Shown here: in pieces, positions 1 through 11,100 of the stretch | Numbering within the stretch: position 1 is the first letter of the stretch | Layout of the letters: each line of letters begins with the position of its first letter | Origin: Bradysia coprophila | Lineage: Eukaryota > Arthropoda > Insecta > Diptera > Sciaridae | NCBI RefSeq assembly: GCF_014529535.1 | Contig: NW_023503373.1 | Location: 1,364,001-1,428,000 of the forward strand | Direction of reading: 5' to 3' | DNA length: 64,000 nt | The notes under the pieces: model-generated | What the model was told of the DNA's origin: nothing | Seen by the model: the letters and a program-made list of their open reading frames with translations, nothing else | Database searches by the model: none | Made by a program: the position numbers and the translations under genes

Positions 1-490
1 AGTGCATACATTGTAGAAATTGATTTCACTAAATAAGTAACAGAAAATCTACATATTTTAGTCAAAATTTTGTGTGTTCAAATTTAAATTATTGCGCTTT
101 TCCGAATTTCCTAGTTGTTTTGAGTTGTGATCGTTGGATGGAGCAAGTATCAATTGTTAAGAAGAATCATGTTGGAGTGTGTCTGAGGAGGAACAATTAT
201 GCCTCTTAATGTGAACAGTTTTTTTGTAGAACGATTGAAAAAACCTCTAATTCAGAACCAGGCTCAGAATTAAAATAATAATATCCGATGACATTGCTTA
301 GTGGGGAGAAGTACTACATTTCATAGAAAATAAATTCAATTAAATGTTGTTGCATAACCCATTTTAAATACGGACGACTTTATTCATTTAGTCAATATTC
401 AGCATGCAGGTATAAATATGCCTGTGTGCTGCATAAAGCAAAGTAACAACGGTTCGAAATAAGACTGCCACTATATGCAAGCAGTATAGC
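1..490. other. no gene seen
   Basis: AT-rich sequence with no open frame, splice pattern or repeat that I can name. Confidence 0.5.
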
Positions 491-493
491 GCA

Positions 494-575
494 GTCAGAA
501 ACTGAGGTTAAGCATCGATGGTCGCGGTCCGTACTTGGGTGGGTGACCGGAAAAAACGTAAGCAAAAAAAAAAAA
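494..575 (+). repeat. 5S rRNA-derived fragment (possible SINE3-like copy)
   Basis: Positions 494-550 resemble the internal control region of 5S rRNA. A GTTAAGCA block (box A/IE-like) is followed by GCGGTCCGTACTTGGGTGGG and TGACCG (box C-like). The 5' third and 3' quarter of a 5S gene are absent, and a run of A follows at about 564-576. A truncated 5S pseudogene or the head of a 5S-derived SINE both fit; a functional 5S gene does not. Confidence 0.6.
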
Positions 576-579
576 ATTC

Positions 580-886
580 TGTTAGCAATTTAATATGATG
601 AATTTAAATATAAATCTACGGCTAATAACAAATAATAATAATAAAATTGAAAATAAAAAAAAAGATTGAAAAAGTTTTTTTGTTTTTTTTTTTGCTAACG
701 CAAATAAAATTGATAAAGTTAATTAAATCAATTTCTTCTATTAAACGATAAATTAGGTTGTTTATTGAATTGAAAAAAATGGCGTCATTTTATATTATAA
801 AACAGGCATACAGCTAAGACCTGCACGCTGAAAAATAATATCCAGCACACAACAACAATATTCATTAGGCGGGCATTGTATGATCC
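580..886. other. AT-rich, no gene seen
   Basis: Poly-A and poly-T tracts and simple AT-rich sequence with no coding signal. Confidence 0.5.
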
Positions 887-1230
887 TCAGATCAATATGC
901 AGCACACAACTAATGTTCTATAATCGTGAAGCTGTTCCCGATTTCTTCGTCTGGGGTGCATATATGAGTTTTCCGTGTAGCTTTGCTCGTCCTTTTTTTT
1001 CAAGTTCTTCAGACGCTGATTGTACCACGGCGGTTCGTCAATCGTCACTTTCTTCTTAAGCGGTACGTATTTTTCGAAGCCGGCTAGCAGCGTTTCATAG
1101 AGGAGGTCAACAGTAACGTCTACGTCAGACACGTTTAACATCAGCTGATCCCAGTTGACAGAATTACATCAGCTGATCCCAGTTGACAGAATTCAAATAA
1201 CAATTTAGCCCTGAGAAATCATCCTTTTTG
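887..1230 (-). pseudogene. non-LTR retrotransposon ORF2 fragment (Jockey-like)
   Basis: The frame contains the segment between the endonuclease and reverse-transcriptase domains of Jockey-type ORF2 proteins. This reads as a Y-x-P-x-KKK stretch, then PPWYNQRLKNLKKK. Upstream residues about a 'VNWDQL' motif also fit that linker. The frame is interrupted by a 27-bp tandem duplication at 1140-1193, and neither the endonuclease nor the RT domain follows. It is a dead fragment. Family assignment rests on remembered motif similarity only. Confidence 0.6.
1140..1193. repeat. 27-bp direct tandem duplication
   Basis: The block beginning ATCAGCTGATCCCAGTTGAC occurs twice head to tail. It lies inside the retrotransposon fragment and adds nine codons without shifting frame. 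Confidence 0.85.
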
Positions 1231-1239
1231 AAGTTAAAT

Positions 1240-2570
1240 TCACTAGCAGACTAGTGTGTTGTTGTGCCCACTCTTTTAAAATTGACCGTTCAGTAAACGG
1301 AAATGAGAAGTTGCCATCCCAATGAGGATCAGCTAATGCATGGGGACTGAATTTTCGAATGTCTAAACGATGAGGCTGAGTGAGAACCCGAATTTGCATT
1401 TCAATTTCTCATCATTCTTTCTCTTTTGTATGTGAATGACATGTTGATAAGCTAATCGATGAGCCATGCTAAGAATGCGAATAACAAATTGAGAGAAACT
1501 ATTCCTATCTGACAATGCTGGAACTCGAGTCAACCTGCATTGGCATTATCATGAAATTCGGACACAACTGTGAATGAAATCAATCGACGAAAGGAACGGA
1601 CGTACTCACTGCGAGAAACCAAGGACACAAATGAAAAAATGAATGGTGAAGGAGGATATCTGAGACAAAACGACTATGTCAGGATTTAAAAATGTACAGA
1701 GCGTAACACGAGGGGATACTCACTTTAGTAGCTTGCAAAAATCCGAAAAATCTCTATGGGAATTTTGAGATTTTTAGGACAAAGATTTTATGAAGTTTTT
1801 TTTTTTAAATCTTCAAAAGTCTCCTGATTTGACGATTTTTATTTTTCGAATTTTAGAACCCGAGCTGTAACAGAATGAGAAAAGGTAAAGTCAAATGGAA
1901 AAGGTAATTGATAAAAACTGATAAAGTAACTAGTCCGACCACATAGATCGTGCGACGGTGGTTGAGTTTGTTAACACAGAACGTACTCTGTGGTATATAA
2001 GGAAATAGTATAGACCAGAGTGGTGTGCCCTACACTGATATCATTCAGAACACATATGAGGGTAGCCGAGAGAGTGAAGACGCTTTAATGATGTGTGCTT
2101 TGAATGTAATCAAGGAGAACGAAAAAAGGGGATTAGGGCCTAACACACAATCAAATGATAATAAACGGATTTATTAAAAAAAAAGCCAAAGTCCTCCCGT
2201 CCAATGTTCTCATGGCATCGCTTTGGCACGTTTTGGTTAGTCAAGTCAAGTGAAATTATTTTCTCATATAAATAGTCCCGAGCAAAGCCGGACAACTTCA
2301 AAACGGTCAGATGTTAATTTCAGTTAAGGGGCAATACCTCTTATAGTAAATTATGCACCGCCTCTGTCTAAAATGTTTATTTTGACGATTTGGAAGCCGA
2401 AGGCGTGCATACGCTATTTTATCTGCAGAAAACAGATATATCGAATAAACATCTATATTATCGTTCTTGAAAAAAGATATAGAAAATCGACCAGAAAACG
2501 TGTTAGCAGATTTAATTGCGTCATTTAAAAAAATCTTTTCAGAAAATTGAAAACTTTATTTTGAAACTCG
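1240..2570. other. intergenic, no gene seen
   Basis: No supported gene. The motif CTAGTCCGA followed by GCGACGGTG near 1930-1960 recurs near 50870-50880, suggesting a shared dispersed repeat. Positions 2530-2600 match the 3' untranslated region of the other ppk copies and belong to ppk-A. Confidence 0.4.
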
Positions 2571-3256
2571 AGAATTCTAGACAAAGGTATTTGAAGAAAA
2601 TTGTTTTGTTAATTAAATAAAGTTATTTTTACTTTGGCAAAAGAGCCAAAAGCCAGTTGTCAGCGATATTTAAAGACTCCCAATCATATGGAGCTTGTGA
2701 AATTTCTGCATCATAAATTATCGAAGTGCAAGCCGGTAAACAATTACAGCTTGTAACTCTTTCAGCGCCAGGTTCAAGAGTCGATTCTTCCACAAATTGT
2801 TGCTTTGTCAAATTGTTTTCTGCTTCATTGTAACAATCTATTTTCGCAATTCCGCATATTGGCGTATCCTTGTCCCTGGGCATGGAGAATTTTACGCATC
2901 CACATGCACTAAATCAATGAAGAAATCAATGAAACGATTTGTTTTAGTGAAGGAAATCTTTTCATACTGCAATGTGAAGTTCGCTAGACATTCCAATTCA
3001 CAATTTCTTTGAGTGTACACCTTCAAAAAGCGTAATTTTCGTTCCAAAGAAAAGAAGCACTGTCTCCTATGAGCCGAAAAATAATGTCTCTTCATTTTCC
3101 ACACTTATCGTTTGAAACTCAATTTTCATTCGATTTATATTGCCTTACCTATTTGGTTCATAATCTCTCAGACCTTCCGATGTAGTTATCATGTTTGGTT
3201 TTACTGACACCAATACCTGATCATAGAAAAGTTGTTTTGAAAATTAAACATCGAGC

Positions 3257-3393
3257 CAACGCACTTCAAGGATGAGTGTTTAGAAGCATGAGTGTCACAC
3301 AACTGTGAAACACTGAAAAAAAAAACATTTCATGCAAAATAGTGCTCTATTTGGCAGCTGTCGCCTATCATCACTTTTGCTTGAAGTGCGTTA
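3257..3393. mobile_element. MITE in ppk-A intron (CAACGCACTTCAAG family)
   Basis: Terminal inverted repeats CAACGCACTTCAAG (3257-3270) and its complement (3380-3393) bound a 137-bp unit. Related units lie at 32122-32254 and 44264-44414. It sits in the intron between the exons 3714-3432 and 3216-3149; paralogues C, D and E have no insert there. Confidence 0.7.
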
Positions 3394-4109
3394 ATTAATC
3401 GCATGAAGCAAAAAATTGACATTGAGAATACCTCTTGCAGCAACGGCACTCTAAAGTAATGTTTAGACACTTGCGGGACTTCACCGGGTGTATGCAATGC
3501 AATTTTGAAACCTTGCACCGCACCACGACAACGTATTTCTAAATTTTTTTCGAACTGGTTTAAGTGAACGTAAATACCCTCTTGTGTGCCAGAACCAAAT
3601 ACGCGGAACGGATATGTACGTGAATATGCTTCGATCGAGGAATCATATCCATCTTCCAAATTCCAAAAGCTTGCAGACATGTTGTGGTTTATTCGCGTGT
3701 AATCATGACTTAGGCTACACAAAGAGCATTCGGTTATTTTTCGATCAACTTCCTAAATTCTACCTTTACTCTTTGGTAAACAGCTCCGAACCATTCAATG
3801 CGTTGAAAGTAAAACAAAGCCCGTCTTCGGTCACTACTTCTTCAAAGAAGCATTCATTTTCTGTTTTTCCAAATTCGCAGCCATGGATTGTGTCGCCAGA
3901 ACTAGGAGCTACCTAAAAACAAACACCAAATAACAACAAGATTCGTTACAGTATTATTTCAACAGTAGTCAGACGACCTTACATCACGTAGTAAATCTGT
4001 TATGGAGCTATTTGCAAAATCTGAAATGTTTGTGAACCGGCGTGATAAATAGGGATCACAAATGTGAACCACAGCCGCTATTAATTTGGCCCTAAAAAAA
4101 TATAGAAAA

Positions 4110-5788
4110 GGGAAATCTTTTTTTGTCAGCAAAATTATTCTTTTTTTGCAGCAAAATTATTTTCTTTATCAGCAAATTTATTCTTTTAGTTCAGCAAATT
4201 TATTGCTATTGTGACCAAATTTAATTCTTCGTCTGCAAATTTATTTTTTTGAAGCAACAAATTTAATCTTATTTTGTCAGCACATTTATTTTTTTGCAAT
4301 CTGCAAAATTAAATATTTTTTTAACTATTTTTTAGCAGCAAATTTATTTATTTCTATCAGCAAAGTTAATACTTTTGTCAACAAATTTATTTATTCGTCA
4401 TCAGCAAAATTAATTGTTTATTTTAGCTATTTTTTAACAGCAATTCTATTGATTTGCAACAGCAAATTTATTCTACTTTTGTCAGCAGATTTATTTCTTG
4501 TCATAAGCAAAATTAATTGTTTATTTTAGCTTTTTTTGGTGAAATGGATTTTCATATATGCTTTTCGTCACTAGTGGTGAAATGGACACCAAAACCCAAT
4601 GCTTATCGAGCAAGACCTCTAACCATTCGGCTATTGAGATATATAGTCGCAGTGTAACAATTTTCAAAAGTTCATTTTTCGCAGCTGGTTGCAGAAAACG
4701 TTGTGTGCAACACGTTGTGAAAGTGGTAGTTTTTGTCACATGCTTCGCTCGCTTCGCACGTTTGATAACATTACATCTAGTGACACACACTAAAACTTTT
4801 CGCACTAGCTGCAGAAATTACTATTTCACGTCTAACGTCAACGTAAATAGTTATTGACACTACACGGACAATTCATTTCTTTTTACGAAATGGATACCAA
4901 TTTTCATTGCACTTAAAAAGCGTTTTAACACGCCGAGCGATCCGGCCCATTGCCCCGGAGCGAAGCGGAGGGCCGCAATGCGAGCCGGGCGCCGGAACGG
5001 TGTCGGTAGCTTAGGAGTTAATTTTTTTTCTCTCGCATCGTCTAATAATTAGTCTGTGTAATTCATTGCTTATAAAGAGCGTTTTAACACGCCGAGCGAC
5101 CCGTAAACTTAGTTAAAGTGAAATTATTATGAAAGGTTTGTATCCTAGAAATTACGCATGGCGAAATTACGAAGCCCCATTCAAATCGAGTGATAAATGC
5201 TCGTGTGCCTAAAAGATCTATCACCGAGTTGTGTATAACGTTTTTTGCAATAAAGGCAACGGACTACTTCGTCGCTTGTTTAGTTGACGTTTTCGTGTTA
5301 GTGGTGTTAGTGATATAATTTTATATGTCCTACTGCGGGACATATGCTGATTGAAGATAGTAATTTTCCTACTAATAAAAAATAAATTTGCAATTGAAAC
5401 ACTAATAAATTTGCTGACAAAAAGCAATAACTTCGAGGTATCAATTTTGCTGTTCGAAGGCATTAAAAGTACATATTACAAAACAATAAATTTGCTGACT
5501 ACAAAGTAATAAATTTGCTGCTAAGGATTTGCTGCAAAAGAATTATTTGTGCTGCTTAAAGTCAGTAATATTGCTGCTCAGAAAGCAATAAATATGCTGT
5601 TCGAGTACTAATAAGTTTGCTGAAAATAAGATTAATTTTGCTGATACAAAACACTAAATTTGCTGATAAAAAAGATTAAATTTGCTGCTAAAAAAAATAA
5701 ATTTGCAGAAAAAAAGAATAAATTTGCTGATGAAATAAATAATTTTGCTACTAAAAGAATAAATTTGCTGACAAAAAAATAGATGCCA
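4110..5788. mobile_element. Foldback-type transposon in ppk-A intron
   Basis: Both arms (about 4110-4520 and 5390-5788) are arrays of short units built on GCAAATTTATT, in inverted orientation. The middle is about 870 bp. The ends match as inverted repeats (GTCAGCA preceded by a T-run). The 9-bp sequence TATAGAAAA flanks the element at 4101-4109 and 5789-5797, a target duplication of the size known for Drosophila FB elements. There is no transposase frame, so it is non-autonomous. It lies 18 bp from the splice acceptor of the exon at 4091. Confidence 0.85.
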
Positions 5789-6294
5789 TATAGAAAATTT
5801 CTGTAAGAAATATTTTGTAGCTTTATATATACTCCTCGGCAGTAATGTCATTTGGGTCATATCTCGTTCTTTGAAAGACGTCAGTGAGGTTTAGTTTAGT
5901 CACCTCAGCTTTTGTTTCGGGACAGATCGTCACAGCTAGAAGGCGTGGATAGTGCAATTGAAACTAAGAGTATCACCAAAAATTGTAAAGCTTCTCAATC
6001 ATACCTGGAAATGGGATTTTCCATACCGGTGTTGATTTCTCAGCAAAAGCCACAATAACTGGACTTTCATCCCACTTTATATAGACTTTTCGAATTGAGT
6101 ATCCACAATAAAGCAAAGCCAACGCAAAGGCTAATATCCACCACACCCTACATTTAAATCGTAATTGCAGGTCAAATAAAAATTAAAACTGGAAACACAC
6201 ACCTTTCTATCCAATGACGCCTTTTTTCGGTAAAATATCTAACACCATGAACAGTACTTGAACCACAATACTCTTCGAATAGTCCCATTGCGGC

Positions 6295-8147
6295 CTGATT
6301 ATCGGTTGAGGTATAATAATTGTTTTGTGTATTTAATATCTTTTTTGGTATCCGTATGTGTTAAATTACTAGGTGTGACTGACGGACTGTTTGTTTCAAA
6401 AGGTCAAAAGGATCAGGTTCTTATTAGAGAACTCACAGAGTTTAGGACAGAAAGGAATCTAAACCAGATTAACCCTAATTATCCCTAATAATGGTAGAAA
6501 GTAAAACGTCCTGTTATTCTGAATGAACAAAAGTAGAATTACGTACAGACAACGTACTTTAAACAGGCACCAGAACAAATGTCTTTAACGGTCAAACCGC
6601 CCTTTTTTTGGTCCCCGCAGTGGTATATACCAACATAAACTCTAAGAAAAATTCCGATTAGTGAGAAAGTAACCACGTCTGAGGAGCGCTATAATAACAG
6701 TATTAGTTGGAGGCGTGACACATTCCTTATTGAGGACCGAGAAAAATACCATAAGAAGTGTGCTTGAGGTGTCTCAATGCAAGTTGCAACGTCCTTAAGA
6801 TTTTTATAATTAACAAGGAAAATTTACAATCCCCTCACGGGGAAAATGGGTTCCAAAACCCAAAAAACCAAGAAAATTTTTTCTTGGTTTTTCGAAAGTC
6901 TACTGTTACTGTAGGGTAATTCGGTACATAAAGGGGTCGCAAAGTGACGTATTGATGTCAAAAATAGATTTATGAATGTGGCAGTAACGTTTTGGAACAC
7001 TGTGCGACATATAGAAGAAAAACGTGGGCTAAAATTTTATGTGTTGGGATCACTGATTTTGAGATATGTACACGCACGGAATTTTGAAAACCGACACATT
7101 TTCTGTTTCTGTGTTTTACTTGAGTTTCTGATTTCTCCATATAAAAATGCATGCAAAATTCACAAAAAAACAGAAATCACAAAACAGAAAATGTGTCGGT
7201 TTTCAAAATTCTGCGAGTGTAGTTAAATGTCAAAATTGTATGAGACGATCCGCTTGATACTATATTAGTTAAATTGTCATGCAGGGCAAACTTTATTCGG
7301 TGATTGGCTGTCAAAGAGTAAACATGACCCATCGTACTAGATGAAAATTTAATCAAGCGGCTTATGAATATAGTCTTACGCGGGATGTATAGATAAATAG
7401 AATAACATTTTGTGCCAAATACTGCGGAAGATTTGTATTTGCGTTCCGAAACAAAACATAAATTTATCAAATCAACAAAATTTGCTGTAAAAACAGTAAA
7501 ATGCCGAAAAGCGCATTTTGAAATTTCTACCAAATTACAACAATCATTACGTCAAGTACGATTTCTGAAAGTTCCCGCTATGTTTGATTTTCGATGCGAT
7601 TTCCAATAAAATTAGACGACAAATGATGAGTTTTGTATTTTTAATCGAAAGAGCTCAAAAAATAAGGTATAGTGTACGAAGAAAGTGAATGAATCGGATT
7701 TGTTTGTGTTTTTATGTCTCGCTTCGCTCGTTTGAAAACATCACATCTAGTGACAAAAACTACCACTAAAACTTGCATAAATAACTATTGTCTATGGCTG
7801 TACGTTACACTTTTAACGTTGCGGTTCTTACAACGGACCATCAAAGTACCAAATGAGTCAGTGTAATGTGTTGTAGTGTGATCGTGGACATGTAATTTGA
7901 AATGAAAAATTGGTGCACGGGTGGGAGACGAATCCACAATCTTCACCTCTGTCGTGTTTAAATAATAAATGAATATAAGAAAAAAAAAAGAATTTTCATG
8001 AAAATAAACTGCTCTTGATGCAGACAAATTTGCAAAAAAAAAAATAAGGAGCGCCTATAATGTGGAAATTGCAACTTTTATTTTTTTTAACTCGAAAATT
8101 TAAGACAAAAATATTGGAAGAGAATTATGTTCTAATTCGTATTTTAT
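6295..8147. other. ppk-A/ppk-B spacer with decayed N-terminal exon
   Basis: Positions 6339-6430 (minus) retain a fragment of the ppk N-terminal exon (…FETNSPSV…), but an in-frame stop precedes it and the splice donor is absent. The rest holds an inverted-repeat MITE (7069-7221) and the CGCTTCGCTCG motif near 7723. No ppk promoter or start exon for copy A was found. Confidence 0.5.
7069..7221. mobile_element. 153-bp MITE, copy 1 of 2
   Basis: Arms of about 47 bp beginning TACACGCACGGAATTTTGAA pair with TTTTCAAAATTCTGCGAGTG at the other end. A close relative lies at 41418-41571. No coding content. Confidence 0.8.
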
Positions 8148-11100
8148 CTACTCCTCCTTATCATCTAGGTTTGGCCGAACGATTCCTGGTATTGCTGAAT
8201 CGTCAATTTTGTTTTTCCGTTTTCGAAGCATGCGCGAACGTAAATTACACCACAATCGTAATGACAAAAAGTAAAGCAATTCGACAATGCTCAAAAATGA
8301 TGCACCCATAAAAAGTCCAAGCAAACCACCGCAACTAGCCAGAAAATCAGTTGGACCAAACAATTCAGAACGTTTCGAGGTGATGAACTGATTTTCTTTG
8401 AAATATATCCACAACTGGGATGAATGTACACTAATGGTGGAAAAGAAATGTTATACGCGAGTCAAAAATTGAAATTTATGCAAATATTTTTACTCAGGAA
8501 AGTCCTCATCAAGTTTGTAAGCGATAGTCAGAGATTTCCAATCAAATGGAGCCTGAGAAATCTCTGCATCATATGTAATCGAAGTGCAAGCTGGTAAGCA
8601 ATTGCAGCCTGTTACACTTTCAGCGCCAGGTTCAAGAGTCAATCGTTTCGCAAATTGTTCCTTTAACAAATTGCTTCCTGCTTTTAGGTAACACTTCATT
8701 TTCGCAGCTCCGCAGATTGGTGTATCCTTGTCCCTCGGCATGGAGAATTTTACACATCCACATGTCCTGAATTAACGAAAGGATCAACCAAATGATTTGT
8801 CCTAATAAAAGAAATCTTTTCATACTTCAATGTGAAGTTCGCTAGACATTCCAACTCGCAGTTTCTTTGAGTGTACACTTTCAAAAATCGCAGCTTTCGC
8901 TCCGATGCAAAGTAGCACTGTCGCCTAAAAACGAAAGGTAGGTTGGCTTTTTTGTTATCCATTTCCACTTTCGTCATTTGAAATTCCAAGATACTTAAAA
9001 CAATAAGGGAATTCACGAAGTTAAACATACAGAAATATAATCTCGTCTATCTTATAACTCTGTATAAGTTTGACAACTGCCACCTGGAAGAAATTGATAT
9101 TTTTTACGCTACGAATTTTGATCAAACAAAATGCAGGTGTGAAGCATGCGATCTGAAATAGTTATTTGCATCACTTGGATTGAAACCACGAAATTACAGT
9201 ATATGTGTGAATTCGTATACCGAGAGAATAATTTTTTCTCGACTTCGTCTCGACGAAACATACATATGTATGCAAAAACAATTCTCGTGGGATACGAATT
9301 CACACACATATCGTGATTGAGTGGTTTCAATCCTGTGATGCCCAAAATTTTACACTCGTTACACCATGAATTTCACAAACAACAAAACCAAATACAATGC
9401 ATTTCTATCACATTGTTACACATCGTTCAAGGTTAAACTTAAATGTATAGAAGAAGAATAAAAATAAAGACGAAACCGAAAATACGCGATACAAAGCCGA
9501 ACGAGTTGATCGTTCGATGTGCATCACACTACTTGTTGATACGGAGAGTAAGCTCCGCCTTCGTATCAAATTTCTCTCTTTGACGAATAACATAAACAAA
9601 CTCCACCATTAAGCAAAACATCGTCTGAATCCCTAGACCTGTTTGCAAGGTATGCTGAGAGAGAACTAAAAACGTGTGGTTTCCGATAACTTTTGACTCG
9701 TAATATTCAGTGTTTTCATGGTTTGGCGAGTGACATTTCGTACCTAGGACTAAAATTCTTTTTTAGCGTGTGAGTACGTGGTACGAATAATATTTTTCAC
9801 ATCCGACGGAGAAAAACCGCGACGAAGTCGCACTTTTCGTGTCCTAGGTATGAAAAATACTATTCGCCTTCGGCTCTGTCTGGAAACCTCTCACACGCTA
9901 AAGAAGACTTTTAGTCCTTGGTACGAAATATACTATTTCATACCTAGGACCCGTCCAATATGAAAAATACTATTCGTACCACGGACTAAAAGGCTTTTTT
10001 AGCGTATTCGATTCCAGACCTCGCCTTCGGCTCTCTGTCTGGAAACTTCTCACACGCCAAAAAAGACTTTTAGTCCTAGGTACGAAATGTACTATATCCA
10101 AAGTCTTATCGCTCGGTAAATATTGGTCCGATTGAAAAACTAATTGCATTGCCACACTACTGAGTTCACGCGCTACACACTGGCATTTTGTTTGATCAAA
10201 ATTTGTCGCGTAAAAATATCATTATCTTCCAGGTGGCAGTTGTCAAACCTGTCAAACTTATACAGAGTTATAAGATATACAGAAATATTCGGAGTATGTT
10301 TCTGTATATTTGACTTCGTCCCTTAACCTTATTTCCTTACCTATTTGGTTCGTAATCTCTCAGTCCTTCCGAAGTAGTTATCATATTTGGTTTCACTGAC
10401 ACCAATACCTAATCATAGAATAGTGGTTTTGAAAATTAAGTATTGAATTAAAATTGTCATTGAGAATACCTCCTGCAGCAATGGCACTCTAAAATAATAT
10501 TTCGACATCTGTGGTATTTCACCGGGTGTGTGTAATGAAATTTTGAAACCTTGTACCGCACCACGACACATATATTCTAAATGTTCTTTCAACAGAACCA
10601 TCTGAACGAAAATACCATCTTGTGCACCAGAGCCAAATATGCGATACGGATATGTCTGCGAGTCTATTTCGGCAGACGATTCATATCCATCTTCCAGATT
10701 CCAAAAATTTGCAGACATGTTGTGGTTTATTCGCGTGTAATCAGGACTCAGGCTACACAAAGATCATTCGATTATTTGTCGATCAACTTCCTAAATTACA
10801 CCTTTACTCTTCGGTAAACAGCTCCGAACCATTCAGTGTGTTGAACGTAAAACATAGCCCGTCTTCGGTCATGATTTCGTGAAAATATGGTTGACAGTCT
10901 TCATATATGTCTCGAATTTTGCAGACAGGCAATGTGTTGTTAGAACTAGGAGCCGTCTGAAAGCGAATTAACGAAACGATCTTTTACATTTTAATGCATT
11001 CTTCGAGCAGTCGTGAGATGTGCTTACATCTCTTAGTAAATCTGTTATCGAGCTGTCTGTAAAATTTGTACCGACTTCGAAGGAGCCTGCTAAATAAGAG

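Larger units (their letters stand above)
2633..6294 (-). pseudogene. ppk: pickpocket-type DEG/ENaC channel, copy A, truncated at both ends
   Basis: Epithelial sodium channel family subunit, normally a two-TM plasma-membrane protein forming trimeric cation channels. Exons by homology to B-E: 6294-6203 (HG gating motif), 6147-6005 (TM1), 5935-5833, 4091-3983, 3912-3770, 3714-3432, 3216-3149, 3066-2968 and 2908-2633 (cysteine-rich domain with CNCLPACTS). All nine keep frame and splice sites. The TM2 exon is missing: the donor after 2633 is followed within about 50 nt by sequence matching the 3' UTR of the other copies, and the intron reads TAA at once. Upstream, only a decayed N-terminal exon with a stop and no donor is seen (6339-6430), and there is no start exon or promoter. 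A foldback element and a MITE sit in introns. Without TM2 it cannot form a normal pore. A single-pass product is possible but unlikely. Confidence 0.85.

Noticed and set aside
494..575. Functional 5S rRNA gene
   Set aside because: Only the internal portion is present; both ends that form helix I are missing.
4140..4500. CRISPR-like array of short repeats
   Set aside because: Units are irregular, lack unique spacers of constant length, and have an inverted partner array; this is a foldback transposon arm in a eukaryotic genome.
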